From the NCBI RefSeq assembly GCF_007565055.1, contig NC_044558.1, positions 78,703,444-78,767,443 of the forward strand: a stretch of 64,000 nt of DNA. Direction: 5' to 3'. The stretch comes from Rhinopithecus roxellana (taxonomy: Eukaryota; Chordata; Mammalia; Primates; Cercopithecidae). Both the position numbers and the translations under genes were made by a program. Position 1 is the stretch's first letter; every line of letters begins with the position of its first letter. This document shows positions 32,570-42,539 of this stretch, one piece after another. Below the pieces are notes generated by a model, which saw nothing but the letters and a program-made list of their open reading frames with translations, did no database searches and was not told the DNA's origin.

Positions 32570-33320
32570 AATAGTGATGTAGGATTTTTTGCTCCTTAGC
32601 ACAGCTAAAACCTGGGTTGTTGTCTCATGACCAGGAAAATTAGGCACATGGATACACTGAAATGTGAGGAAAGCAAAATATTTTAAAAGAAAGTTCTCAG
32701 CCAAAAAAAAGGGGGTCCCTGCCAACAAGATCTCACCTCGCCAATTGAATACCAGGCCACCACACATGAGCTGAAGAGGCCAAGCTCCTCCCACTGCATA
32801 AGGCGTGAATTTATGGTGGCTCCACCCGCTTCTCCCAGTGGGCAGGGGGTCCTTAGTCTCAGCCACTCCACATTATTTTATTCCCTTACTGCGCGTGTGT
32901 TAAGGGATGAAATTTTTCACTGTGGGCGTCTTTAGGCAAGCTCGCTGTGCACAATGACATGGGCCACATTTGGCTGTCTCCTGTCTCTATCGATAGGATC
33001 TTTCTTACGACTGGTAGAAGTGACTTTACATTTTTACGTAGCTAGCATATCTGGGAGTGAACAATAATATTGATTGAAAATGAGCAGATGCTTTCAGCAC
33101 CTGCACTTTCTCAGTTGCCAAATCTACAACAGTTCCTCACAAAAGCAACTCTTCCTCATGTGCAGCTTATTTGATTTCATCAACATTATTATGGCACAGC
33201 CAGAGACACTAAACACTTGCCAAACGTTTTTTTTTTTTAGTTTGTTTTTCACCCTGTCTAAAAACATCCCAGGATTGTCTCCAGAATAGGACAGCACACA
33301 CCTCTTCTTACATTGTTCCT
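32570..33320. other. Non-coding; possible old LTR fragment at 32570-32900
   Basis: Phrases such as AACCTGGGTTGTTGTCTCAT and CAATTGAATACCAGGCCACC look retroviral-repeat-like, but I cannot name a family. The remainder has no recognisable content. Confidence 0.3.
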
Positions 33321-33334
33321 TAAATACAACTTTT

Positions 33335-33340
33335 TTGTTG

Positions 33341-33373
<33 letters not shown>

Positions 33374-33651
33374 AGGTGGAGTCTCACTCTGTCACCCAGG
33401 CTGGAGTGCAGTGGCATGATCTCAGCTCACTGCAACCTCTGCCTCCTGGGTTCAAGCAATTCTCCTACCTCAGCCTTCCAAGTAGCTGGGACTGCAGGCA
33501 TCTGCCACCATATGCGACTAATTTTTGTATTTTTAGTAGAGACGGGGTTTCACCATGTGCCAGGATGGTCTCCATCTCTTGACCTCATGATTGCGCCTGC
33601 CTTGGCCTCCCAAAGTGCTGGGATTACAGGTGTGAGCCACCACGCCTAGCC
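33335..33651 (-). mobile_element. Alu SINE (AluS-like), antisense
   Basis: Complete antisense Alu with target-site duplication AATACAACTTTT at 33323-33334 and 33652-33663. Confidence 0.94.
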
Positions 33652-33822
33652 AATACAACTTTTAAGAATAGTCTACCTCTGTTTATTCTTATTCCCTACC
33701 ACCCTGGATGAAAACTCTTACGTAGAATCAAGTGGACACATCGTAAGTGCAAGTTATTTCTATTTAAGTCTTTCTATAAAATAATGATGAGCTCATTCTA
33801 GTTGACTTAAGAAATACTATAA

Positions 33823-34094
33823 CCTGGCACTTTGAGATGCCAAGGAGGGCAGATCACAAGGTCATGTGTTCAAGACTAGCTTGGCCAACATGGTGGTGAA
33901 ACCCCATCTCTACTAAAAATACAAGAATAATTAGTTGGGCATGGTGGCATGTGCCTATAATCCCAGTTACTTGGGAGGCTGAGGCAGGAGAATTACTTGA
34001 GCCTGGGAGGCGGAGGTTGCAGTGAACCGAGATCGTACCTCTGCACTCCAGCCTGGGCAGCAGAGCAAGACTCCATCTCAGAAAAAAAAAAAAA
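33823..34094 (+). mobile_element. Alu SINE, 5'-truncated
   Basis: Starts at GGCACTTTGAGATGCCAAGG within the left monomer. Flanked by AAATACTATAAC (33811) and AAATACTGCAAC (near 34093), a slightly decayed target-site duplication. Confidence 0.9.
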
Positions 34095-34095
34095 A

Positions 34096-35390
34096 ATACT
34101 GCAACAACCTCTGTCAGTATACACAGTGGGCAGGCAGTCACATCTGGTAAACTATTCTTTGGGGCTATAGAGGTGGATGTTTACGGGTTTATCTGGGACT
34201 GGAGTTGGGATATTTTGATCACGATGTTACTCTTTATTATTGATTATCCTTAGAATATCCTATATATCTACCAGCAATTACATAGTCATGTGCCCTTTTT
34301 TGCCCCATTTTTACATAAGTAATACATACTATACATGCCATTCAAATTTAGACTATTTGGTTTTGGACTTGAAGGGAAAGAAGAGCTCTGGAAGTTTTGA
34401 CATTGGGATTTAAATGCTTAAGTCCAGAAGAAGGAAAGTTGACTTTTGCTAGCAACCCATTGACCAGATCTAGTCACAAGGCCATCTCTGGAATTAACGA
34501 GACCAGCAAGTGCCAGTTTATCATGTCTACCTCTAGGAGTAGATAGGTCACAGAGGTATGAAGTGGAGGCATCAGGTGTCACCAGCTGCTCAGTGTGACA
34601 CTGGATCCCAGGTGGGGCAGAGTCTATGTAGAACCCAGTCGTTTCTTCACTGACTTTCCATTCATCCATTCAGTGTCCCCGGCCTGGTGCATGACATACA
34701 TAGTTGCACATCCACTGGGAAAATTTAAAAAGCAGTTATATTCTGACCCTCAAATTACTTTCCAAAACAGATCATCAGAGTGTGAAACATTCCCCCCATT
34801 GTCTTCACAAGTTTGCACTTCATTAGCCTTTTTAACTGAGGCAATTTCATTTTCTAGAAGACAAACTGGCCTACCCAAGAGAGAACAATCACTACTGAGG
34901 TCATGGCCATGTATGCATGCACTGGGGATGCTGGTTGGCTGGCCTCTTACGGGGGGTCAACAGGTTCCCTTTATTCTGAACCCCCTTTAGGGCATGCTAG
35001 TCTTCAATGGAGAAGTTGCAGCTGGGTTCAGAGACCCTCCTCCTGGCAATTGCATGACTGACATCTCAGCAATAACACCTCGAAGCATAAAGAACAACAC
35101 TGTACTTACAATTCCTTGAGGCAGAAGAGTGGACACACAATTACACGGCAGGGGCTTAGTTCATGATCAGGATGGCAAAGATCAGGCCTGGGATGGGTTG
35201 GTTGCATCACGTTAAATCAAAGAGGCCTCAGATTTATGAAACCAATAAATAAAAGAGGCCGCAGACATCTCTCCAGAGTTGTTTGGGAAAATTCACTGAT
35301 TTCGGAAAAACGAATATATTAATAGTTGAAAAGCATGAGAATAAAAATCACAGAGTTTATATCTTCAACCATAATATTTTTTCCTACTTC
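34096..35390. other. Repeat-poor non-coding sequence
   Basis: About 1.3 kb with no repeat recognised. A 131-residue frame (34595-34990) has no recognisable domain, low-complexity bias or exon boundaries, and is treated as chance. Confidence 0.45.
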
Positions 35391-35485
35391 AAGGTTTCTT
35401 CATCCAACCACCAATACACTGTCTCCAGTTAGACGCCTAATATGCATCTCTAAATTAGTGTGTCTGAAACTAAACCCTGCGCCAC
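35390..35485 (+). mobile_element. L2 fragment (tentative)
   Basis: TTAGACGCCTAATATGCATC and TCTGAAACTAAACCCTG correspond to an L2 ORF2-end phrase about changing to lists of short imperfect matches. Short and diverged. Confidence 0.45.
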
Positions 35486-36214
35486 CGCTACAACACGAAT
35501 GGACAGATGAATGAATGAAGCAATGAATGAATGACTTACCTATGACCATCAGAGTCAAGGCGCCTCAGTATAATATCTCTTTCCTTTCTTACAGCTGAAA
35601 ATTTAGCTCTTGTCTTTGAAGATTCACTTCTGCCTCCCTCTATCCCTGAACTGGTCTCTCTAGCAACGTGTATCTCTCCTCTGAATTCCTGTATGGATTT
35701 CAGATTCATGGCAGCCAAACCAGTGCCTGCACCCTTCCAGATTGCTTGTCCGAATTTAGTCCTCTGCTGGTGGTCTCCACACACTCTCCTTTGCAGATTC
35801 ATCTGCAGATCGTCTTCACACATCGTTGTCAGCCTATGAGTCTTCTGTGCAGCAGTCTCTTCCTGCCACATCTCCCCACTCCCCAGGAGATTAGAATGGG
35901 AAAGCCATACTCTATGGGATCTCAAAAACCCAAGTGTGAGATTTGCTTTCTGTATTTAACAGAATTGGTGTTTCTGGATCGGCAATCTCCTCCTGGAGCT
36001 ATGTTAACCATTTATAGAATAGCCTGGACTAGTGTAGGGGAAAGAGCCAGGCCCTGCCCTTAGAGCCAATGCCACATTTATTTTTGTTTTGGGAGATCTA
36101 CACTGACTTGAAAACCGAAAAGTCTATTGATGTTTCCTGTTCAACTTGAAAACTAAATCCAGTTCATCACTGAAATCCCACAATGTCCTGAGACAAATAG
36201 TGCTTTAAAACTAT
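35486..36214. other. Unassigned non-coding sequence
   Basis: A short (GAAT)n run at 35508-35532 and no other recognised element. Overlapping opposed frames at 35536-35925 (-) and 35668-36063 (+) show no domain. Confidence 0.4.
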
Positions 36215-36225
36215 GTGGTGATTTT

Positions 36226-36536
36226 CAGGCCAGGTGTGGTGGCTCACGCCTGTAATTCCAGCACTTTGGGAGGCCGAGGTGGGTGGATCAAGAGGTCAGA
36301 GGTTGAGATCAGCCTGACCAACACGGTGAAACCCCACCTCTACTAAAAACACAAAAATTAGCCAGCTGTGATGGCCCGCGCCTGTAGTCCCAGCCCTACT
36401 CAGGAGACTGAGGCAGGTGAATGGCATGAACCCAGGAGGCAGAACTTGCAGTGAGCCAAGCAAGGTCTTGCCACTGCACTCCAGCCTGGGCGACAGAGTA
36501 AGACTCCCTCTCTAAGAAAAAAAAAAAAAAAAAAAA
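36226..36536 (+). mobile_element. Alu SINE
   Basis: Full-length Alu with a 21-base A-tail. Target-site duplication GTGGTGATTTT at 36215-36225 and 36537-36547. Confidence 0.94.
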
Positions 36537-36589
36537 GTGGTGATTTTTAAAAAAAGGAGTGGTTCATTCAGTTAAATGGGAAGAGTTGT

Positions 36590-37190
36590 AATGAGGGACT
36601 AAGTGGCTAAGTCGGCTGGACTTCCTGGGTCAATAGGTACTTCCCTAAGGAGACTTTCCCCTAAGCCAAAGTCAGTCATAGCTGCGAGCTAAGGGATTGA
36701 AACTTCAACCAATCAAAGGGGAATTTCCCCTAAGCCAAAATGACTCATAGCTGCAAGCTAAGGGATTGAAACTTGAACCAATCATACAGGCAGTTTAAGT
36801 TCTAGCTGCAGCCTGATGTTTTTAACCAACTAGGCCCATCCACCCACAAGCAGGTAGAAATAAGCTAATTCTATAGGACAGAAAAAGGAAGAGGGGAGGG
36901 GTCATAAGGGGATATAAGCATAAGACACCCAAGCTAGAAACAGCAACCCTTCCAGGTCCCTTTCCACCATGAGGAAGCTTTACTTTTTCTTTTGCTTTAA
37001 TAAATCTTGCCGCTGCACACTCTCTAATCCAGCTGTAGCACTCGCCACTGCGGTCCATGGCTTCATTCCTTGAAGCCCATAAGACCATGAACCCTTGGAC
37101 TGAGAAAAACCTTTAATCAGAAGAAGACTTCTCCTCTCAGTAGCAAGAACAAGAAAAACAACCTAGACTAGAAGCACATCAGGAAGACAG
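36590..37190 (+). mobile_element. ERV1-type LTR (gammaretrovirus-like), solo
   Basis: LTR architecture in order: a TGAGGGACTAAGTGGCTAAG start, two CCAAT boxes (AACCAATCAAAGG and AACCAATCATAC), a TATA-like GATATAAGC at 36911-36919, a poly-A signal AATAAA at 36999-37004 with TCTTGCCGCTGCACACTC after it, and a CTTCATTCCTTGAAGCCCAT segment near the end. The R-U5 style recalls HERV-9/HERV-W-like LTRs, but I cannot fix the family. The 3' edge is uncertain. Confidence 0.7.
36655..36784 (+). repeat. 69-bp tandem duplication of the LTR CCAAT module
   Basis: CTAAGCCAAA begins at 36661 and 36730. Each copy runs through AGCTAAGGGATTGAAACTT to ACCAATCA, so the enhancer/CCAAT unit is present twice. Confidence 0.92.
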
Positions 37191-37194
37191 GTAG

Positions 37195-38440
37195 TAACAA
37201 AATATTCTGTTGCTTGTACTTTTAGTGTTGCCTCTAAGACAGCTTTGCCTAACCCAGGCAACAAAAATTTAATCCTATACTTTCATCTAAGAGTATTATA
37301 GCTTTAACTCTTTAATTTATCTGTGGATCATTTGGAGTTAATTTTTGTGTGTGGTGTAAGGAAAGGATCCAGAACATACTTGTCAGCACCAGTTGTGGAA
37401 AAGACTATTTTTCCTATTTTTTTCCTCATTCAACTGTCTGGCATTTTTGTTGAATATCAGTTGACTATAAATGTAACAGTACATTTTATGGCTCTCAATT
37501 CTATTCCATTGGTCTGTATGTCTTTTTTTCTTACCAACACCACACTCCTTAATTATTGTGACCGGGTAATGTCTGACATTGGAAAGTGTGAGTCCTCTAA
37601 AGGTGCTATTTTTCACAACTGTTTTGGATGTTCTAAGTCCCCTGTGTTTCAATATGAATTTTATGATAGTCTTCTCAATTTATACAACAAATCCAGCTGG
37701 AATTTTGATAGGGACCACATTGAATCTATAGATCAATTTGAGGAGTACTGCCATCTGAACAATATTGAGTCTCCCAATCCACAAACATGGATTTTTTTTT
37801 CCATGTATTTAAATCTTCTTTAATTCTTTTCAATAATGTTTTCTAGTGCTACATGCATAGGTTTTGCACTTCCTTTTAAAGATTTATTCCTAAATATCGT
37901 GTTATTTCTGAGTGCTATTATAAATGGAATTGCATATTTTCTTAAAATCATTTTTGGATTGTTCACTTTTAGCATATAGAATTTCAATTTATTTTTGTAC
38001 ATTGATCTTGTATCTTGAAACTTTGTCCAACTAAGTATTAGTTATAATAGGTTTTAAGTGGATTTCTTAAGATGTTCCATACACAAGATCATATTGTGTT
38101 TGAATATAAATAAACTTGCTTCTTTGTTTCCAAACTGGATGCTATTTATTTATTTTTCTAGCCTAATTTTCTTGGATAATTTCAGGAAAATTTTGAATAG
38201 ACGTTATAGGAGTAGACATTTATGTTTTATTCCTGCTCTTAAGAGAAAATCACTCAGTCTTTCGCTATTAACTAAAATGACGGCTGTGGAGTTTTTTGCA
38301 GATGTCCTTTACCTTCTATTTCCCATTTATTGAGTGTTTTTTTAAATATATATGAAAAGGTGTTGGATTTTGTTAAACGCTTTTTCTGGGTATACTGAGA
38401 TGATAATGTGATTTTCATTATTTATTCTAATAGTGTGGTA
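37195..38440 (-). mobile_element. Old L1 (L1M-type), antisense
   Basis: Reverse ORF2 phrases in order: TTTAATTTATCTGTGGATCA, CTATTCCATTGGTCTGTATG, TTGATAGGGACCACATTGAA, AGATCAATTTGAGGAGTACT and CTTGTATCTTGAAACTTTGT. The 166-residue frame at 37323-37823 is antisense L1 and not a gene. Confidence 0.88.
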
Positions 38441-38444
38441 TTTG

Positions 38445-38660
38445 GATGGGATCTTTAACTGCTGGATGAAGACTCTGAAGCTTGTTTTCCTTCTTCCAGA
38501 GTGATCTACAGTATTCAATACGATGGTTTTCATTTATCCTGTGCATCCCATCACAATGAACAGAATCTCTCTACTGATGGCAGAAGAACCTATAGCATGA
38601 GTAAGAAATAAACCTTATTGTTTCAAACCACTGAGGTTCTGAGGTTGTTTGTTAGGTAGG
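38445..38660 (+). mobile_element. Possible MaLR-like LTR 3' end
   Basis: AAATAAACCTTATTGTTTCA followed by ACCACTGAGGTTCTGAGGTT and GTTTGTTAG resembles the 3' ends of several old MaLR LTRs. Weak upstream support. Confidence 0.35.
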
Positions 38661-38798
38661 AGCCTTTAAAATATGCCCACAAATTTTTCTTTAACAAACT
38701 CTCCCTTATCATGTTAAGTCTGTTTCCCCTCTCAGTGAGTGAGAGTCCAGATGAGTTACTCACAGAGGTAATTCACAAACAGAAGTAATAATATATGG

Positions 38799-39156
38799 TG
38801 ATATGGTTTGGCTGTGTTCCCACCCATATCTCATCTGGAATTCCCATGTGTTGTGGGAGAGACCAGTGGGAGATAATTGAATCATGGCGGGGAGGTTTTT
38901 CCCATGCTGTTCTACTGATAGTGAATAAGTGTCGTGAGATCTGATTGTTTTATAAAGAGGAGTTCCCCTGAACAAGCTCTCTTTCTCTTTGCCTGCTGCC
39001 ATCCACGTAAGACATGACTTGCTCCTCTTTGCCTTCCGCCATGGTTGCGAGGCTTCCCCGCCATGTGGAACTGTAAGTCCAATTAAACTTCTTTCTTTTG
39101 TAAATTACCTGGTCTCAGGTATGTCTTTATTAGCAGTATGAAAACGAACTAATACA
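38799..39156 (+). mobile_element. MST/THE1-type MaLR solo LTR, complete
   Basis: Starts TGATATGGTTTGGCTGTGTT and ends GAACTAATACA, with GTTGTGGGAGAGACCAGTGG, AATAAGTGTCGTGAGATCTG and CCATGTGGAACTGTAAGTCC between. Perfect 5-bp target-site duplication TATGG at 38794-38798 and 39157-39161. Confidence 0.93.
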
Positions 39157-39161
39157 TATGG

Positions 39162-39849
39162 CTTTTAGGTTAAGTCATGAAAATAGAAGGCATTGTTCTC
39201 TCTCATCACTTACTCTGGGAAAATCTAGCTGTATTTCAACAAGACACTCAAGCCCATGTAGACAAAACAAAACAAACAAACAAAAAACACCAATGCATAC
39301 TCCTATCAAAAGCCAGTAAAGAACTGAACCCTCCTGCCAAATTCCATGTGCAAAATCAACTAGGAAGTGAACTCATTGATACTATTTAATAAGCATCCCA
39401 GACTTAATAAGATTGTTTTTGTCCTGGTAGAGATACAAATTACTTCTATTTGGTAGAACAGATAACACCCCCCAAAATATGTCATATTGCATATTAGTCA
39501 GTTTTTGTATGTAACTCATACATCGTATGTTAATGTTGCTTTTATATACTAGGCTTCAAAAATGTTCTTTAAACCAGTCATACCATGTTACTGGTTCTCT
39601 AAGTAGTAATTGAAAAGAAATTTATACAGGTTTAATTTTATGTATTTTTAGAGTCATAATTTTGTGATTTAGAAAATTGTACTTCATAAGCTACTTGCAT
39701 AAATTAAATAAAATTAATCCCTATCACTTACTTAAATATAAGACTAGGAGCTATTTCCCCTGTCAAGACTGCGTTTTTAAAGTAGTAGTTTTGAGTAATT
39801 TACTTGATGCCAACCCTGTCCCTTGACAGTGTGATCCATTTCAACACAG
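39162..39849. other. AT-rich non-coding sequence
   Basis: No repeat or gene recognised. Confidence 0.45.
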
Positions 39850-40015
39850 CTGCAACTCTCTAAAAGAGACATGAGTATTGCCCAAGTTCCGATGATAAAC
39901 TGGGCTCTGAAATGTTAAGTAACTCGCCCAAGTTCTCACAGTCAGTTAAGTAGCAGAACCAGGACTAACCACTAGCTATAACACCAAAGTCCATGTACAT
40001 TTCTTTAAGCCATGA
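39850..40015 (-). mobile_element. MIR SINE, antisense
   Basis: GTTAAGTAACTCGCCCAAGT, TCTCACAGTCAGTTAAGTAG and AGAACCAGGACTAACCACTA follow the reverse MIR core closely. Confidence 0.8.
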
Positions 40016-40072
40016 TGCCTCTGAAAAATCGCCAGATCTGAATTTTTGCTTTCATGGAAGAATAGAGAATCA

Positions 40073-40386
40073 GCCGGGTGCGGTGGCTCACACCTATAAT
40101 CCCAGCACTTTGGGAGGCCAAGGCAGGTGAATCACTTGAGGTGAGGAGTTTGAGACCAGCCTGGCCAACATGGTGAAACCCAGTCTCTACTGAGAATACA
40201 AAAATAAGCCTGGCGTGGTGGTGCATGCCTGTAATACCAGCTACTCAGAAGGCTGAGGCAGGAGAATCACTTGAACCTAGGAGGTGGAGTTTGCAGTGAG
40301 CTGAGATTGTGCCACTGCACTCCAGCCTGGGCGATAAAGCGAGAGTCTGTCTCAAAAAAAAAAAAAAAGACAAAAAAAAAAAAAAA
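40073..40386 (+). mobile_element. Alu SINE
   Basis: Full-length Alu with a two-block A tail. Target-site duplication AAGAATAGAGAATCAGC at 40058-40074 (overlapping the Alu start by two bases) and 40387-40403. Confidence 0.94.
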
Positions 40387-40403
40387 AAGAATAGAGAATC
40401 AGC

Positions 40404-40990
40404 AGAATCAGCAGAGGCTGACTTGGTTGGAATTCCCTCATTTGCATTTTCTCACTGCCCTGAAGTGGTGGGAATTAACACAAAACACATGCATCTCATA
40501 TATGGCTGATATCACTAAGCAATCTGACACATTTCCCATTTGTTAAAACTGTTCTCAACATGAAACCGCTACCAATCAAAAGTGGATGAAAACAATTTTC
40601 TCCCTCATTCTAGAGTCTCAAAATTATTGCTGTTTCCTCTTGGGAACAGAATGACATTTCAGGTCTTATAATTCTCCAGGTTAGGCTAAACTCAGATTTC
40701 CAGATTCAGGTTAAAAATGAAGATTCAGATTTTGAAGATTGTTTTTCAGATTCAAGTAGCGCTAAAATAGTCCATAATATTTTGACTTTGACATTTTCCC
40801 CCAGACCATTAAACTCTAACTCAAAAAATCATGTCCATTGTATCTGTCATGTGATTCTGAGTCGCAGTATAATTCTGACAGATATTTCCCAACTTCAGGG
40901 CAAAATAACTTAGATTTTACATTTATAGGGAGATTAGGAGCTCCAGACATTCTGCTCTTTTGCAAAATTAATATTATTTATGGCTTCTTA
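40404..40990. other. Unassigned non-coding sequence
   Basis: No repeat or gene recognised. Contains several near-repeats of a CAGATTCAG phrase around 40690-40760. Confidence 0.45.
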
Positions 40991-41006
40991 ATAATTAGGG
41001 AGAGAA

Positions 41007-41394
41007 GAGAGGCCAGGATTCTGGGATAACGTGGCTCACACCTGTAATCCCAGAACTTTGGGAGGCTGAGGTGAGCAGATCACTTGAGGTCAGGAGTTTG
41101 AGACCAGCCTGGCCAACACGGTGAAACCCTGTCTCTACTAAAAATATAAAAATTAGCCAGGTATGTTGGTGCACGCTTGTAATCCCAGCTACTTGGGAGG
41201 CTGAGGCAGGAGAATCACTTGAACCCAGGAGGCGGAGGTTGCAGTGAGCAGAGATCATACCATTGCACCCCAGCCTGGGAGACAAGAGCAAAACTCTCTC
41301 GACAACAACAAAAATAACAAAAAACAAACAAACAATAAATAAAAAGTGTGAAACTCCATCTCACAAAAAAAAGACAAAAAGAAAAAATAAATAT
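41007..41394 (+). mobile_element. Alu SINE with extended, partly duplicated tail
   Basis: Alu with target-site duplication ATAATTAGGGAGAGAA at 40991-41006 and 41395-41410. The usual 3' end (CAAAACTCTCTCGACAACAA) is followed after ~50 bp of A-rich tail by another Alu 3'-end phrase, GTGAAACTCCATCTCACAAA, also inside the duplications. Confidence 0.9.
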
Positions 41395-41471
41395 ATAATT
41401 AGGGAGAGAAAAAACTGAAGTCTGAACACAAAAAGCGAAGTGACTTAATCCTACTCTGAATACGTTTGTCT

Positions 41472-42355
41472 TTACTCATATTGTTGAGTAATACAATATG
41501 TTTTACTGATATTGTTGAGTAATACAATATGTTTTACTCATATTGTTGAGTAATACAATATGTTTTACTGATATTGTTGAGTAATACAATATGTTTTACT
41601 GATATTGTTGAGTAATACAATATGTTTTACTGATATTGTTGAGTAATACAATATGTTTTACTGATATTGTTGAGTAATACAATATGTTTTACTCATATTG
41701 TTGAGTAATACAATATGTTTTACTGATATTGTTGAGTAATACAATATGTTTTACTCATATTGTTGAGTAATACAATATGTTTTACTGATATTGTTGAGTA
41801 ATACAATATGTTTTACTGATATTGTTGAGTAATACAATATGTTTTACTGATATTGTTGAGTAATACAATATGTTTTACTGATATTGTTGAGTAATACAAT
41901 ATGTTTTACTGATATTGTTGAGTAATACAATATGTTTTACTCATATTGTTGAGTAATACAATATGTTTTACTCATATTGTTGAGTAATACATTACTGATA
42001 TTGTTGAGTAATACAATATGTTTTACTGATATTGTTGAGTAATACAATATGTTTTACTGATATTGTTGAGTAATACAATATGTTTTACTGATATTGTTGA
42101 GTAATACAGTATGTTTTACTCATATTGTTGAGTAATACAGTATGTTTTACTCATATTGTTGAGTAATACAGTATGTTTTACTCATATTGTTGAGTAATAC
42201 AATATGTTTTACTCATATTGTTGAGTAATACAATATGTTTTACTCATCTTGTTGAGTAATACAATATGTTTTACTCATCTTGTTGAGTAATACAATATGT
42301 TTTACTCATCTTGTTGAGTAATACAATATGTTTTACTCATATTGTTGTCTTTACT
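41472..42355. repeat. 31-bp minisatellite, about 28 copies
   Basis: Head-to-tail units with period 31; the core TTGTTGAGTAATACAATATG repeats from 41481 through 42321 with few changes. One unit near 41985 has lost seven bases. Variants are ordered along the array: units with ACTGAT dominate the left, ACTCAT the right; three neighbours near 42106-42170 share ACAGTATG; three neighbours at 42241-42320 share CATCTTG. Each unit contains an inverted repeat ATATTGT/ACAATAT around an 8-base loop, and C-type units also TACTCA/TGAGTA. The array is framed by GTCTTTACTCATA on both sides. Confidence 0.97.
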
Positions 42356-42446
42356 CATAAAGCTCACACTGCTTGCTGCACAATAGTCAGTAAGTTGAGA
42401 GACAAGGTGTTGATGACATAGAATTGTTCTCGGCCCGTTTGCTGGA

Positions 42447-42463
42447 CTCACAGCAGGGGGCAC
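42447..42463 (+). promoter_or_regulatory. CTCF-like motif beside the minisatellite
   Basis: ACTCACAGCAGGGGGCACC includes CAGCAGGGGGC, the most conserved part of the CTCF consensus. It lies ~90 bp from the array end. Motif-only evidence. Confidence 0.45.
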
Positions 42464-42539
42464 CCTGTCTACTCTGCCTGCCACACTCCACCCCTGGCAG
42501 GAGGGTGCACGTGTGTGTGTGAGTGCAGGGCCTGATCAG

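Noticed and set aside
34595..34990. 131-residue open frame as an exon
   Set aside because: No domain, no convincing splice sites, and a frame of this size is expected by chance in 64 kb.
37323..37823. 166-residue open frame as a gene
   Set aside because: It runs antisense through an old L1; the nucleotide text is reverse ORF2.
41472..42355. CRISPR array
   Set aside because: Direct repeats are head-to-tail without unique spacers, and the surroundings are primate repeats. It is a minisatellite.
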